Source: Brachionus manjavacas
Lineage: Eukaryota > Rotifera > Eurotatoria > Ploima > Brachionidae
NCBI GenBank assembly: GCA_019054805.1
Contig: JAHQIY010000015.1
Location: 2,054,001 to 2,118,000 of the forward strand
Direction: 5' to 3'
DNA: 64,000 nucleotides
Shown here: positions 34,001 through 45,906 of the stretch, one piece after another
How the letters are laid out: each line of letters begins with the position of its first letter
How positions within the stretch are numbered: position 1 is the first letter of the stretch
The notes under the pieces: model-generated
Databases searched by the model: none
Seen by the model: only the letters and a program-made list of their open reading frames with translations
Told to the model about the DNA's origin: nothing
Position numbers and translations under genes: made by a program

Positions 34001-37000
34001 TAAAATAGCATTGTTCAAAATAGCAAAATCATAATAGCAAAAATTACATGTTGTTTTAAAGTTCAAAATAACATTATCAAATTAACATAATAATTTTTGA
34101 ATACTAAAAATAACACGTTCACAATAGCTTATTCAAAATATCAAGTTTGAAGCTAAATTAAATTGTTTATTTATTTATTTATTTAAAAAATAAAAAATAA
34201 TTTAGGCGAGGCCTTGGCCGGATGGAATGAATACTTAGTCCTTTCTTGCAGCCAAATGATAGATTTTCGATACCACATAATGTAGAAAAAATTAATACAA
34301 TTTTTTGAAAAAAGTTAAATTAGTTGTAGTTTAGTTTTTAAATTTTCCTATATATGTTAAATGAAAACAAATTTACAATTTTCATAAAAAAAATTAAAAC
34401 TTAAATGTGCATGACAGGTTAATGCAAGATTTACCTAAAACTAACAATGCTTCTGAGACCTGGCAAAATTCTTTCTCAGGTCTTTTGGACGTCCATCCAT
34501 TGATATATGAATTAATCGATACTTTGATAAAGGAACAAAATAAAATGGAAACAAATTGGTTGAAGTTTAACAGTGGTTTAATTGTCAAAAATTCAACTTC
34601 ATTAAATGATGATTCGTTTGTCAATGTAATGAAAAAGTATGATCCTTCAAAAAAAATTAGGAACATTACACAATTTAGCTTTATTACTTATATAATTTTT
34701 GTTCTAATTGATAAATTAGTTGATGTATGCTATTTTGAATTTAATAAAAGTGTCGATATTCTAATAATGTTATTTTGAATTCGCTAATTTAAACATTGTT
34801 ATTTTAATACTTTAATTGCTATTCTAAACTTAGCTATTTTAATATTGCTATTATGATAATTTTATTTTGATCAATGCTGTTTTGATTATTTAACATTTCT
34901 TCTTTCCCTGACTGTATAGCCTGTGGCAGAAAAAAGTTAATTTAAATTTAAAATTTTAAATCTATTTAAAAATCTTTATTTAAAAAAAAAACATTTATTG
35001 CTAATTCCTAATTTTTAATTTTCAGATATATTAGAATATTTATAGTCAACGATTTAATAATTAACTATAAAAAATTAATCGATTTAATAAATTTGTCAAT
35101 CGATTGGAGTCGATTGCCAACACTAATTAAATTCTAGAAAAACACTAGTTAAATTCAACTTAACTGGATTTAAACTGACAGAAAGTAAATCAAAAATAAA
35201 TGTTTACCTATTGAAATGTATAATTTCTTGATAAAAAATTAACTTTTTATTTAAAAAAAAGAAAATACTGTATTTGGTCACACTTTTATATTTTTGACTT
35301 ATTTTATATTTTACTCGCTGGACTAAAGGCCAATGACCAAATAAAAAGTTCAAAAAGAAAATTAAAAAAAAACAATATTTTCTTTTTTTTTAAATAAAAA
35401 GTTAATATTTTTTTAAGTTATTATAAATTACAATAAGTAAACATTTATTTTAAATTTAAGTGCAAAAATTACAGTACAAAAAATACAAAGTTATTAATTT
35501 TTCTCAAATTGTAGAAAAGTGGTTCTGCAAATAGTACAATTATTTACAAATTTGTACAAACGAATTCCAAGCTCTGTAAAAACTTGGCAATTTATTGCAA
35601 ATTTTAACAAATATTTGTTGATGGTGAGCGTTTTTGACTATTGACTTTGACTATACGTTTTATACAGAAAATTGCACAGTTTTTGTCGAGCTTAGAATTC
35701 GTTTATACAAATTTGGAAAAAAAATGTAAAAAATTTAAAATTAATCATCATTTTCTTGTAATTTTTTCTTATTTTCTTTTTATTTTACTTTTTAAACTTA
35801 TTTTTTATAAAAAAGTAAATTGGCCACCAACATTAGTTTTGGTAAATTACATCCCTTTAAAGTCAAAAATGTATTTTTTGTTTTGAAAATTTTTCCTAAA
35901 TTTAATGACTAATTTTATCAATTTGTCGCGAACAAAATAAAATATATTAGAACTTAAGAAATTAAAAGGGGGTTGTGAAGTTCGATTAAGCAACTTTGCT
36001 TAATCCGGAAATATTAAACAAAACCAAAAATTTGCATAAAAATTGCACAGTTGTTTAGAATACTTTTTAATAACGTGCAAAATGCAGAGTATTTTGCAAA
36101 CCTTTTTTACAGCATTAAGCAAATTCGCTAAAAATCAAGCATTTTATAAAGCAAAATTTTCTCTTTTACTAAAAATTTATTCTAGTTTTTTTTTTTTAAA
36201 TGAAACTAACTTCACATTCCCTTGTAAAAAAATGCATAAAAAATGCCAATACTTTAAGCCTGACGGACCAAAACATGTTTTCAGTCAGTGTTCTGAATTT
36301 TGCAGATTTATTGCAGAGCTTTGCAGAATTAGAAAATTGGTGGTACAACTTATGTATTAGTTGTTAGAACATGTTTCTCAAAAATACTCTTACACGTAAT
36401 CTTCAGATATTGCTATAGAGCGAGAGAATAGGAAAAGTTAGCTCTGAAAAAATTTATTCAAAAAAGCAAAATGTGTGCACAACATTGCAAACCTTTTGCA
36501 GACCATTAAAAAGGAACATTTAAATTGCAGAGAATTATTTTCATCTTTGGCTTAAAACATCACTTGAAATTCTTACAATTAAATATCTGATCTTATTTGA
36601 TTATTAATTGATATTTTTTTCAAGCCAATTTGAAATAAGTTTAACTCAAATAAAAGGCTGATAAAAATGCATACCTATGGGAAATTTTCCAATATCTTGT
36701 TCGTACTTGTCATTCCAATAGATTAGACAGCACAAATTCATATTCAATGAAAACCAATATTTATTGAACTGGTTGCTGGTATTATCAGTAGGGCTGGAAT
36801 CTTTCAATTTCCACAAATAACCGATTAGATTGTTGGTTCTTCGCTTTGAATTGGGAGCTGAGTTAGTCGAATTGGAAGAATTTTTTGTCAAATCAATAAT
36901 CTCAATATTCCTCAGAGTTGCATCCAATTCTTGTTGCTGCTGTTTGAGATCTGTTTGAACTCGTATGGTTAGACTTTTTGTAGAAGAGGTCGACGAGGAC

Positions 37001-40000
37001 GAGGACGAAGACAAATTTGGTGAAACGGGCTGCGAGTCTTCTTCAATTGTTTGCTTGCGTGGTGATATTAAACACGACTTTTTGTAGTCTTCGTTGGGCC
37101 GTGGCTTGACCGAAGAAGACCACGAACAAGATGATGATGGCGAGTTGTTCTTGTTCGAGCAGATCATCGCCGAGCTTGATTGAGTTTTGTTCAATTTGTT
37201 TGATTGCATTTGTAGTGGCAAACTGCTTTGGTTAGATAGAAGATTGGTTAGTGAATTGACGGGACGAAATGCTGAATTGCTGGTCGGCGGGGCGACTAGT
37301 GAAAAAGCCGAAGATTTATTTCGGCTCGTTTGGGGCAAGCTTTGTCTATTTTGTTGAATTTGTTTGGACATCTTTTTTATATTGGCCTCCTCCTCGTGCT
37401 TGTACTCGATTAGCAGTTGATTGAGGTTTTCTTTAAGGCGCTGTTTGCGGATCAAGTCGTCTTCTTTGTAGGACAAGCGCCGATTTGAGTCGTCTGACAC
37501 GGATTCCGAGTTGCTCGGCTCTTTGGACTCCTCTTCTTCGCTCGCGTTCTTCTCTGTAGTGTCACGTTCTGGCACGTTTTCGTTTTCTGTCTCAGTTTCA
37601 TCTTCCAATTTTTGGCTTACTATTAGGAAATTTTTTTTCTGGCATTTGGACGCAAACGAACAAATGACGTCTTTCCATTTTAACATTTCTTCATAATTTC
37701 CAGCTGCTATGTACATGTCTTTTAATGGTTTGGCAAATTTTAGACAAAGTGAATTGGGATATGAGACAAAGTCGGTCTTGTTTGATAGCTCAGCTATGTG
37801 CTCACACATCGACATGTTTATGCGTCCCTGTGGCACTGTCAAGGGCTTTATGGTATTTTTTAGTTTAATTAAAATTGAATAATTTTTTTTATTAATCTGT
37901 TACATTATCATCCAAAGAGTATGTAAGTTCGCCGTCGTCATAGAACACAAAAAATCGCCACTGCCACCGTTTTGTTTTGTTCAGCTCAAGATCTGATGGT
38001 GCTATAAACAGGTATCCAAATTTCCATACTTTGCGGTTCGACTGAATTAAAGAAAGATCAAAAAAAAATTTTTATCAGATATTTATTTAATTAATTTAAT
38101 ATTGAAAAAAATTAGAGTCAAACTGTCTTTGAGAAGTTAAAAAAATCAACTTAAATGACAATGATGTCAGATTAGCTTTAAAAAAAAATTCTAGATCTTA
38201 AAAATTTAATTTATTTTCTACTATGGCCATTTGGGTCATTTAAATGGCAAAAAAAGAAAGCAAAACAAATAACTTTGATTTTAAATTTTTTCTTATTTAT
38301 AAATGAAATTAAAAAAAATTATTTTTAATATCTAATATTTTGATTTCATCTTGCTTTTCAGATTCAATTTTTAAATTGTTTATTACCTTTTTTCTGGCAA
38401 ATATGGATTCCTTATGGGAAAAATTGACCAAATTTCTGATTCTAATCATTTATAGAGTCTTATTCAAATAAATTTGATAGATGATTTTAAATTTGTGAAA
38501 AATTGAATAATAAGCGAATTTTCCAATAAGCAATACCAAGTTTTGAAAAATAGTTTTTCATTTTTGATGATAACCATTTGAGCTAAGTCATTAGAAGAAT
38601 TTTTTCGCAATTGCTCGTTGAGCAGTGACAATTTGATTCTAATTGTTGTCTCATTCTAATCATTAGCTGATAATATAAAAATAATTGAGACATGGTTGCT
38701 TTAAAAGAAACAAGTCAAGCAATAAAGACAAGTTGATTGACAAATTTTTGCTATAATTTAATAATTTTTTGAAAACATGTTTTTAATTGTTTTGAAATCA
38801 AATAGATCATTTGACTTTTGATCGAAAAATTATTATTTGTTTAAATTAGTCCTTAATATTTGAAATTAATTACCAAGAAAGTATGTTGAATACCCGACTC
38901 CATTGTGTAATTGCTATCTTACTATTTCTTCTTTCTTTTCTGAACTGTTCAATACTTAAATTCTTTGCACATGTCACCTCTTACAATTTATCAATTTTTA
39001 ATTGTCTTTTTTTTATATTTTAACTTATTCTTAATTTGTCTTTACATTTTTATTTTTTTTTTAACTGAAGGAGCTTTAGCTCGGCACAGATAAAACAAAT
39101 AAATAAATAATAATTAGACAAGTAAAAAAATCTGTCTCTTTCAAACTTTGCTACTTTTGAGTTTGCTTTGATTAAAAAATATATATCATTATTTATAAAT
39201 TTTAGAAAATATCTTCAATGATTTTTAATTTGCATTAATATTTATTTAATTTTTAATATTTTCTGCTAAAAACTTCAAAAATTATTCCTAAATAGCAACA
39301 AGGTTGAATCAAAGATTATGCTCGGATTTTTAGAGTATTTTTCTTATTTAAAGTCTAATATGGTTGATTTAAATTTTATAAATTTAAATTTTATAAATTC
39401 AAATTTTATAAATTCAAATTTTATAAATTCAAATTTTTTTTTTATTTTCTAAAAATCTTAAAAAAAATCAAACTTGAGGGTTTAATCGAAGACTCATGTC
39501 ATTCGGACGAACTCAGTTTTTGCCAAAATTAAAAATTTAAACAAAAATTCTGCCGATGACTCGAAGATTCTTGGAGTAGTTAACAACTTGTATGATAGGG
39601 CAAATATGCAGAAAGACCTAGATGCTCTGTGTGAATGGATTGATGTATTGAGAATGGGTCTCTGTGCTCAAAAATGTAAGATTATGCATTTTGGAAGGCT
39701 AAATGCTAGATTTTCGTATGAAACATCGGGAAAAGAGGGATTGGATAAAAATCAACTGTGTACCACTGAGTGTGAAAAGGATCTAGGCGTTATGGTGTCT
39801 TCAGACCTCAAATGGACATGTCAAGTAAAAAACGCGTGCGCGAAAGCAAATAAAGCACTCGGAATTCTTAAGGAACATTTTTAAGTAGAGAAGAACTCTT
39901 TGGTTGAAACTTTATATGCCTTTGGTTAGACCCCACCTCGACTATGCAGTTCAAGTCTGGAATCCGAGCAAAAAAGGTGACGTAAAAGCATTAGAAAAAG

Positions 40001-41887
40001 TACAAGAGCGTGCAACGAAAATTCCTTGGTCACTAAGAGAAATTTCATACGAGGAAAGGCTTGCCAGATTGGGTTTAACAAAACTTAGTGAGAGAAGGGT
40101 GAGAGGTGATTTGATTGAGGTTTTTAAAGTGATTAACGGTCTTCTGGATCCTGCAGGAATGGACCGATACCGAGGTTAAGAGGAAACAGTGCAAAAGTTC
40201 TAAGAGATAGTTTTCCAGCACAAAAATGAAATGATTTTTCTGCCGCAGTGAGTGCTAGACACATTTTGTTCTCGAACAGAGTAGCTCCGCACTGGAATAG
40301 ACTTCCTGAGGAGGCTAAGACAGTTAATGGCCTCAAAGTAGCATTAGATAGGTTTAACAGAATTGGCTGCTAAAGCTTCATACGCCTTTATGCGGTGATG
40401 AGCTCAGATTTCCTACTTGTTAGGATTTTGCAGCAAGAACTACTACTACTACTAAAATAAATAATATTTTCTTTCGTTTGTTTTAATTATGTTAAATTGT
40501 TTTCCAATATTTCTAAATTCTATAATTTATAATATTGACTGGCTTTGTTCACAATCAATTCTTAAATAATGATCTGTCCGTCAAGCAAAGGATTTAAAGA
40601 TCACGACTGAAGCCATTTGACTAAAATGTTATAGCTTTGGAAGATTTTTTAGAACCAAACAAATTAGCTTCGAGCACACAACTAGAGATCTCAAAAAAAA
40701 GTCTTAATTTCCAGCTCAGGATTTACGATCACCTAACCAGTTCAATGAAACCAAAAATACCTCTCAAAAATTATAAAAAATATTTTTATTTCCTTTTAAA
40801 AAATAGAATTAATCGTCTGGTTCCGAATTTTTTCTGTTAATTGAATAAAATTTTTATACATTTTACTTTTTTATATATATTGTTTAATTTCGTTTCTCCT
40901 AAATAGAAGAACATTAAAAAGACATGATTTTTGATTGACGAAATTCATTTCTGAATAAATTATCTCATTTTTATTATAACTATGTGAAAAATATATAAAC
41001 AAAATTTAAAATTATTAACTTCACAAACTACAAGTTATTCAAAACAATGCAATCAGATCTACCCTTAAGTTACCTTTCAGTACTAAAAGCACCGATCTCT
41101 CAGAGTTTGGAAGAATATTAAGGTTTGAATCCATAACTGATCATCTCTCTGATTTAAATGAAAAATATATTTATAAAAGTCTTGACTATTCACTACCACT
41201 GATTGCCAGATTGGTGGATGAATTTAACCGAGGTTTTACATCTAGATTTGTGAGTAATTAGACTCCCTTATGCGGTTGCTTCTTAGTTATTTCCAATTTT
41301 TTCAATACTTATAATTGATTTTTAATTTTTGATTTTTTTTTTAATTTTAACTTTGGTATCAATTTAAAAAAAAAAACAAAGTTACTATTTTTTTGTTCAT
41401 TTTATGTTTATTTAGTCTAAATTTTGTTTATAAAAAGACTTTAAATTATAAAAGTGGCTGAAGGAGCCCTGCTCGTAGCCTTTCTTTAAAAAAAATAAAC
41501 TATTAACTAACTAGTTTTAAAATAATATATTCAAATTAGGCTGAATTAAAGAAAACATTACACCAGTTTATGTTAGAGTCCATGGACCTGGTGTTGATTA
41601 GTGAAACAAAATCTCATCAATTTTATCTTAACTACTGAAGACAAAATTTGAAAAAATTCTTAGAAAAAGTTTTTTCTTAATATTAGCTAATTCGGCTAAT
41701 TTAATCGTCATCCAAAGATTACCTTTTGAAAGTCGGCCAACGCCTCGCTGGTGTGTGAATCTTTTGTGTTAAAGCAAGTCTGGCATTTGTTGCTATTGAA
41801 AGCCTGTGGAACGAACTTGGAACAACTGCAATAGGACGATTGGATGAGACGCTGCTGCGGCTTGGTTAGGCTTGCACTAGACGACAT
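31039..41887 (-). CDS. MPRIP: M-RIP / outspread homologue (PH and coiled-coil, actin-myosin regulator)
   Basis: Four coding exons: 41723-41887, 37904-38041, 36675-37845, 31039-33539. Phases close to give 1324 residues. M-RIP links RhoA and myosin phosphatase to actin filaments; fly outspread is its relative. The N-terminus has the family's Cys motif ([20 protein letters not shown]; vertebrate M-RIP has a similar C..FN..KC..CF). PH domain 1 (about 60-150) includes [20 protein letters not shown] and PQGRINMS. A Ser/Asn-rich linker follows. PH domain 2 (about 438-547) is split by an intron: [11 protein letters not shown] before it and [19 protein letters not shown] after. About 500 residues of coiled coil follow ([20 protein letters not shown] and others). 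Upstream, CATGTTTTAG at about 41958-41967 looks like an acceptor, so a non-coding first exon is likely. Introns 1 and 3 are more than 3 kb and full of transposon remains. The large antisense open frames in the last exon are shadows. Confidence 0.92.
34165..34262 (-). repeat. Retroelement-type 3' tail, minus orientation
   Basis: On the minus strand GC-richer sequence (TTGGCTGCAAGAAAGGACT, CATTCCATCCGGCC, AAGGCCTCGCC) runs into (AAAT)n. It is related to 28030-28130 and inserted inside the MULE-like element. Confidence 0.55.
34407..34778 (+). pseudogene. MULE transposase C-terminal remnant
   Basis: The frame contains [15 protein letters not shown], then [20 protein letters not shown] and [11 protein letters not shown]. 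This matches the conserved end of Mutator-like transposases (TNNAVEGWHRRF...HP.I..F...L..EQ). The N-terminus and catalytic region are absent, and the last 40 residues read into hydrophobic AT-rich sequence. It lies between inverted arms. Confidence 0.65.
35124..36674. other. Remainder of intron 3, TGCA-rich AT sequence
   Basis: Contains plus-strand open frames at 35641-35886 and 36043-36360 with no protein-like motifs. The region is unusually dense in TTGCA/TGCAA words (35440-36520), which suggests an old repeat, but no termini were found. Confidence 0.4.
39060..39115 (+). repeat. Retroelement-type 3' tail (stem-loop plus AAAT repeats)
   Basis: CTGAAGGAGCTTTAGCTCGG forms a small GAGC/GCTC stem-loop and is followed by AAACAAATAAATAAATAATAAT. 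The CTGAAGGAGC start is shared with the 3' end of LINE remnant C at 41458, so this is probably the solitary 3' end of the same family in intron 1. Confidence 0.6.
39367..39432 (+). repeat. 15-bp tandem repeat
   Basis: About four to five units of AAATTTTATAAATTC (the first units have T in place of the final C), ending in a poly-T run. It is a simple minisatellite in intron 1 of the M-RIP gene. Confidence 0.85.
39549..40455 (+). pseudogene. LINE reverse-transcriptase remnant B (CR1/jockey-type), 5'-truncated
   Basis: Begins at the catalytic box ([11 protein letters not shown]) and continues [39 protein letters not shown]. After a frameshift near 39885 come [43 protein letters not shown] and [17 protein letters not shown], then in broken frames [20 protein letters not shown]. 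This is the standard order for the end of CR1/jockey-clade ORF2. The 3' UTR has an ACGCCTTTATGCGGT stem-like word and ends in (CTA)n at 40439-40455. The insertion lies in intron 1 of the M-RIP gene and is sense-inverted to it. Confidence 0.85.
40456..41027. other. Intron 1 sequence between two LINE remnants
   Basis: Includes an open frame at 40637-40840 ([20 protein letters not shown]) that could be a LINE C-terminal scrap but has no decisive motif. Confidence 0.4.
41028..41500 (+). pseudogene. LINE remnant C, C-terminus and 3' end
   Basis: The open frame 41028-41261 reads [40 protein letters not shown] and [11 protein letters not shown]. The LQ.IQN.A.R.......T start with a following 'L..RL..LN..Y' region is typical of the segment after the reverse transcriptase in jockey-type LINEs. 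Its 3' end, CTGAAGGAGCCCTGCTCG with an A-rich tail at 41458-41500, matches 39060-39115. It is only about 165 bp beyond exon 1 of the M-RIP gene. Confidence 0.7.
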
Positions 41888-44800
41888 TGGTTCACTTTTC
41901 CTACTTGATACTCGGGTGCTGGACTATTTGCTTCGCATAGAGCAATATTCACATCTAAAACATGGACAGAAACAAATTGTTAGCTGACCCGACCAAAACA
42001 AAATCCAAATAATATATTCAACAAAAAAAAGAATTTTATTTTCATATGCTTAATGGATTTTGTTAATATCCACAGTACATCTACTAGTTTAGAATTTATT
42101 CATAAAAATATTGAATTTGGTCTAAGTATTTGTTGAGAAAATAGCAACAAAAACAAATCTAACTAAAAAACAAGATATTTGACTCGTATGTAGAAATAGC
42201 CATATTAATGAATCATTTGTGTTCACAAACTACTGACCCTGCTAGACCGCTGACTCTTAGTTAAATACGGCTCGGCTACACCCTTGTTTGTTGTTCGCCA
42301 TGAGCACAACAAACAATTAACTTTTGTCATATCTGCACAAACTTTCCCATAGAATAGATTGCCAAAATAGCTGCATTGTTGATCAGAGAATGCGCAGACA
42401 AGAGATTGTGTTGTTCAATTGCGAGCTACGCAATGGAGTAAAAGTGTGTTTGTTCGGTGATATGCTAATCAAAATGAAGATTTGATCAAAAATTCATAGG
42501 TGCATATGGGTCATGCATAAATTTAGCGCTCAATTAGAACAGGAGTTGCTTATCTGTTCGCAACCAAATATGGCTTTATTTTTATCTACAAAGATAGAGC
42601 TTGAAAATAAACAGAGAGCAAGCCAACAAAAAAAAGAAAAAAATAAGTAAGAAAAAAATTTATGATAAATTATTCGCTTGGTCATTCGGCGGGGTCATTC
42701 TAGAAGAAAAGTGATTAGCGCGATTATGAAAAATATTAAGAGACATCTAGAAATTGGGTCTAGCTAGTTTGTCAACATGGCCATTTAAATATCAACTTTT
42801 GTCGCATAATTAAATGCCTTTGAGTCAACTTTACGCACACACACAGTGTTGTTGTTTATCAATTAATTGTTTCGATTGACAAATATCTTCATCAGTTGTC
42901 AAACATCACCTTCAGATATGACTATGATAAATTAAGTTGATTCGAAATTTCTTCTAAAACAAAAAGGGCTTTTATCGCATACTTTCAAAATTAAAATTTT
43001 CTCAAATTTGAATAGACCCAAAACTCACGGATAATAGAATTTTGTTGTTTATCTTATCTGTCACAAAATAGCTATAAAATTTGAGCTATTTTTTTCTCAA
43101 CTAGTTTTTACGCTCAGTAGATAGCCAAATTAGATGAGATCGGGGCTGACCCCCGTGGTGATCCTCTTATATCCAGTTTCACATGCATCAAAAAACGAGG
43201 CTATTTATTTAATTAAAAGATAAGATAGGAAAAATATTTTTCTCTCTCTCTCTCTCTCTTTCTAATCTTAAAACAAACTACGGCCTACTAATCATCCGAT
43301 AGAAATTAACCAAACTCTTTATTCTCGGCTAATTACTTAATATTTTTAGTCTTATGCAATCTTTGAATAAGAAAATTTAAAATAAAAAAACTTTCACCAA
43401 TTCAAAATTTGTTTGCTTGCTAACTCGACTCAATTTTAGTTTGTTTTGTTTTTCGACCGAATGGATGAAACATTTGAAAAGCCGTCAAGTATCGCGGGCT
43501 CTTCGAAAATTTTCTCACAATTCTGAAGATTTCTAGCGCAATTTAGGCCAAGCATATTTCTCGTTGCTAAGTTCTTTCGGATTTTTGATAAAAAATTATT
43601 TTTTTGTTCCCCAACTCTCATAATAACAAAACCGCATTGCTTCTCTAAATAGTAAGCAATATTTAGATTAGAGCTAGCTAGCTCGATCCAAAGGCGATTA
43701 TCTCACTGGGTTATGTAACACTAAAAAGGTCGGACGCTTCCACTATCATTAATCAAGATTGAAGCCTATCTGGGCCAGGCTTTCGCTGTCACAAATGGAA
43801 TTATTAATAAGGAGAGATTAAAAGGAATTTTGTCTCAAGGTTAGCTGAAATTTACCTTCGGTATTTGAAGAAATATTTAAACAAGAAAAAGTTCCGGCGG
43901 CGATTGCCAAACAAGGTAAATATTCTATATTTGATCCAACTAAGCAGGCTTGTTTGAACAAAAAATTGTTTGAATTTTGAATTTTATGAGAACAAGAGTT
44001 TAAAATGCAAATTAGCTCTTTAAATAAATAAATTTTTTTAGTTCGTTTAGAATAATTTTTAATTTTTAGCTTTTTTTTTTAAATTAAATTCAGATAAGTT
44101 TATGCTAAACATTACAAAATAAAACAGAACATTGAATAACACTTTTTAATTTATCATATCTTTTTTTTGCCTTTAATAAAATTATTTAAAAAAAAAACTA
44201 TTTTAATTATGACAGTCTCAATGGAATTTGATGCATTCGCAAAAAGGATCCCGTTTGGAATTTAATATGACCCCGGGAATAAATTAAAACAAAAGTATTA
44301 AAACTTTTTTTGTTTAAATTTAATTAAAATAGTGAAATAATTAATTGGGATTTTTTAATTTTTAAAACTTTTAGATTTTTTTAGGAAAATTATTTTTGAA
44401 AATTTGCTTCATGTTGCTAAACCACGCGGTTTCAATATCCCATACTTATTAGCTGTAATCTTTAAATAAAGTTATAAGCGGTTTATGATCAGGTAGATTT
44501 CCTTAAATTTAAATAAAATTCGTATATTTTACATTGTCGCATATGTTATTAAAATGGTTTCATTTATTCAACTGAAATAAAAATTTACATAAACGGAATG
44601 CATTAGTGACATTAGAACCAGGTTTAAAAAGAAAAACTCCATTATTATAATTAATGGGATGTGAGGAAAAACAAAGTTAAAAATTAATCCAAATTGAATG
44701 TTTGAACTAAATTAAATTTTGAACTTTGTGAATTTTTAATTAATCCCTATTAAAAATAAATGACAGCTAAACTAGTTTATTTGATATTTTAAAGATTTAT

Positions 44801-45163
44801 TTCTTTAAAAAAAAAAGATTATTTTTTAATTTTTTATTTATTTGTATTTGAAATTAGAATTGACAACACAATTAACTTCTAGGGTTTATTTACCTATGTG
44901 TTTGATTTTTAAATTAATTTTTTTAAATTATTTTTTTTACTAGACTTTAAATTTAGGTCTAAATATCTTATCAATTTTTTGTTAAATTTCTTTTCGTAAT
45001 TTAGTTTTCCTCACTTTTATTTGATGAATTACGAGAAATAAAAAAGAAAAAAAAATTTAAAGAACAAACAAAAAAATAAATAAATCGCAAATTAAAAATG
45101 AATGAATTATAAATAATCTAGTTTAGTATATGAATGAACTTGACTTGAGTATATTTAATGAAA

Positions 45164-45245
45164 TTTTTTTTTTTTTTGTCGCAGAAAGATAGCTACTATA
45201 GCGAAACTACATCTAGTCTCGCTCCACAGGTCTCCTGCTGTAGCT
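45164..45245 (-). repeat. Poly(A)-tailed retrosequence end, minus orientation
   Basis: On the minus strand, GC-richer sequence (GCTACAGCAGGAGACCTG, GGAGCGAGACTAGATG, TAGCTATCTTTCTGCGAC) ends abruptly in about 17 A residues. A GCTAC...GTAGC stem is possible. It resembles the 3' end of a SINE, LINE or processed transcript; the source is unknown. Confidence 0.45.
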
Positions 45246-45900
45246 TATTATTAATATTATTAATTAAAAAATTAAACAATTTTCTTAAAATTAAGAAAAA
45301 GAACAATTTTTGAAGTAACCATAAAAAATATCTAAAATCAAAAAAAGCCATTATTAAGCTAGTAATTTTTTTAAAAGAATGATTGATTTTACAATTTTTG
45401 TTCTCTACGTAATTGTGGAAGAGAATTAAAATAAATATTGAAAATAGACAAATATAAAAATTAACACTTTGTAATAAATTTGAAAAAAAAATATAAATGC
45501 AAGTTAAAAATAATACTAGAACAAATATAACCCAGATTGAAAAATAGACCATTTAAACCTAAGGGTTTGTTTAAAATTTCAAACCTTATAGAACAAAAAC
45601 CTTATTTAAAAAATTTTTTACAAATTTATCTTGTTCGTTTAGTGTTTTTTTATTTAATTCAAGTAAAATAGATAAAAACTGATATTTTTGAATAAAAAAA
45701 TTTATACACTCACATTCTAAAAAGTTAATAGAAAATCATTTATTATTTTTTTCCTACCCAAAACAAGCACCTTGATTTACCTGTTAAACCTGTTTAGGAA
45801 AAATGAAAAAAAATGAAATCTGAACAACGGTGGTGATCTTAGTTTAATTCAAAATTAATTCAAATTTTTTTTATTAATTAAAATTAAAAAAAAAAGTAAA

Positions 45901-45906
45901 TTTATT
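45901..45906 (-). promoter_or_regulatory. Polyadenylation signal AATAAA abutting the neurochondrin stop
   Basis: AATAAA on the minus strand directly follows the TAG stop (45907-45909), implying an extremely short 3' UTR. Confidence 0.55.

Larger units (their letters stand above)
33586..35123. mobile_element. Foldback MULE-like element in intron 3 of the M-RIP gene
   Basis: Termini GTATTGGCAATCGA (33586) and TCGATTGCCAACAC (ending 35123) are inverted and flanked by TA. The inverted arms extend about 200 bp, with matching words such as TTAGGAATTAGC on both sides and many ATCGATT motifs. A second inverted pair lies further in: AGCATTGTTCAAAATAGCA near 34007 against TGCTATTATGA and TTTTGATCAATGCT near 34835-34880. 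Between them are a MULE transposase remnant and a retroelement tail. It may be one element with very long arms or two nested ones. Confidence 0.65.
41888..45906. other. Upstream region of the M-RIP gene and 3' flank of neurochondrin
   Basis: About 4 kb with no supported coding region. The part 41.9-44.0 kb is less AT-rich than most non-coding sequence here and probably holds the M-RIP promoter and a non-coding first exon (acceptor-like CATGTTTTAG near 41958). Simple repeat (TC)n at 43241-43262. The hydrophobic 118-codon frame at 45196-45552 (minus) has low-complexity composition and is not accepted as a gene. Confidence 0.5.

Noticed and set aside
36043..36360. Plus-strand open frame of 105 codons in the M-RIP intron
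   Set aside because: No recognisable domain; it lies in a TGCA-rich repeat-like stretch.
39367..39432. Possible CRISPR-like array
   Set aside because: Units are contiguous 15-mers without spacers, in a eukaryotic intron; it is a minisatellite.
42180..43760. tRNA or other structured RNA genes in the less AT-rich stretch
   Set aside because: No cloverleaf with a GGTTCRAAT-type T arm or A and B boxes could be found by eye here or elsewhere in the window.
45196..45552. Hydrophobic 118-codon minus-strand frame as a membrane protein
   Set aside because: Phe/Ile/Leu/Asn-rich composition expected from random AT-rich DNA; it includes the retrosequence tail and has no conserved motif.
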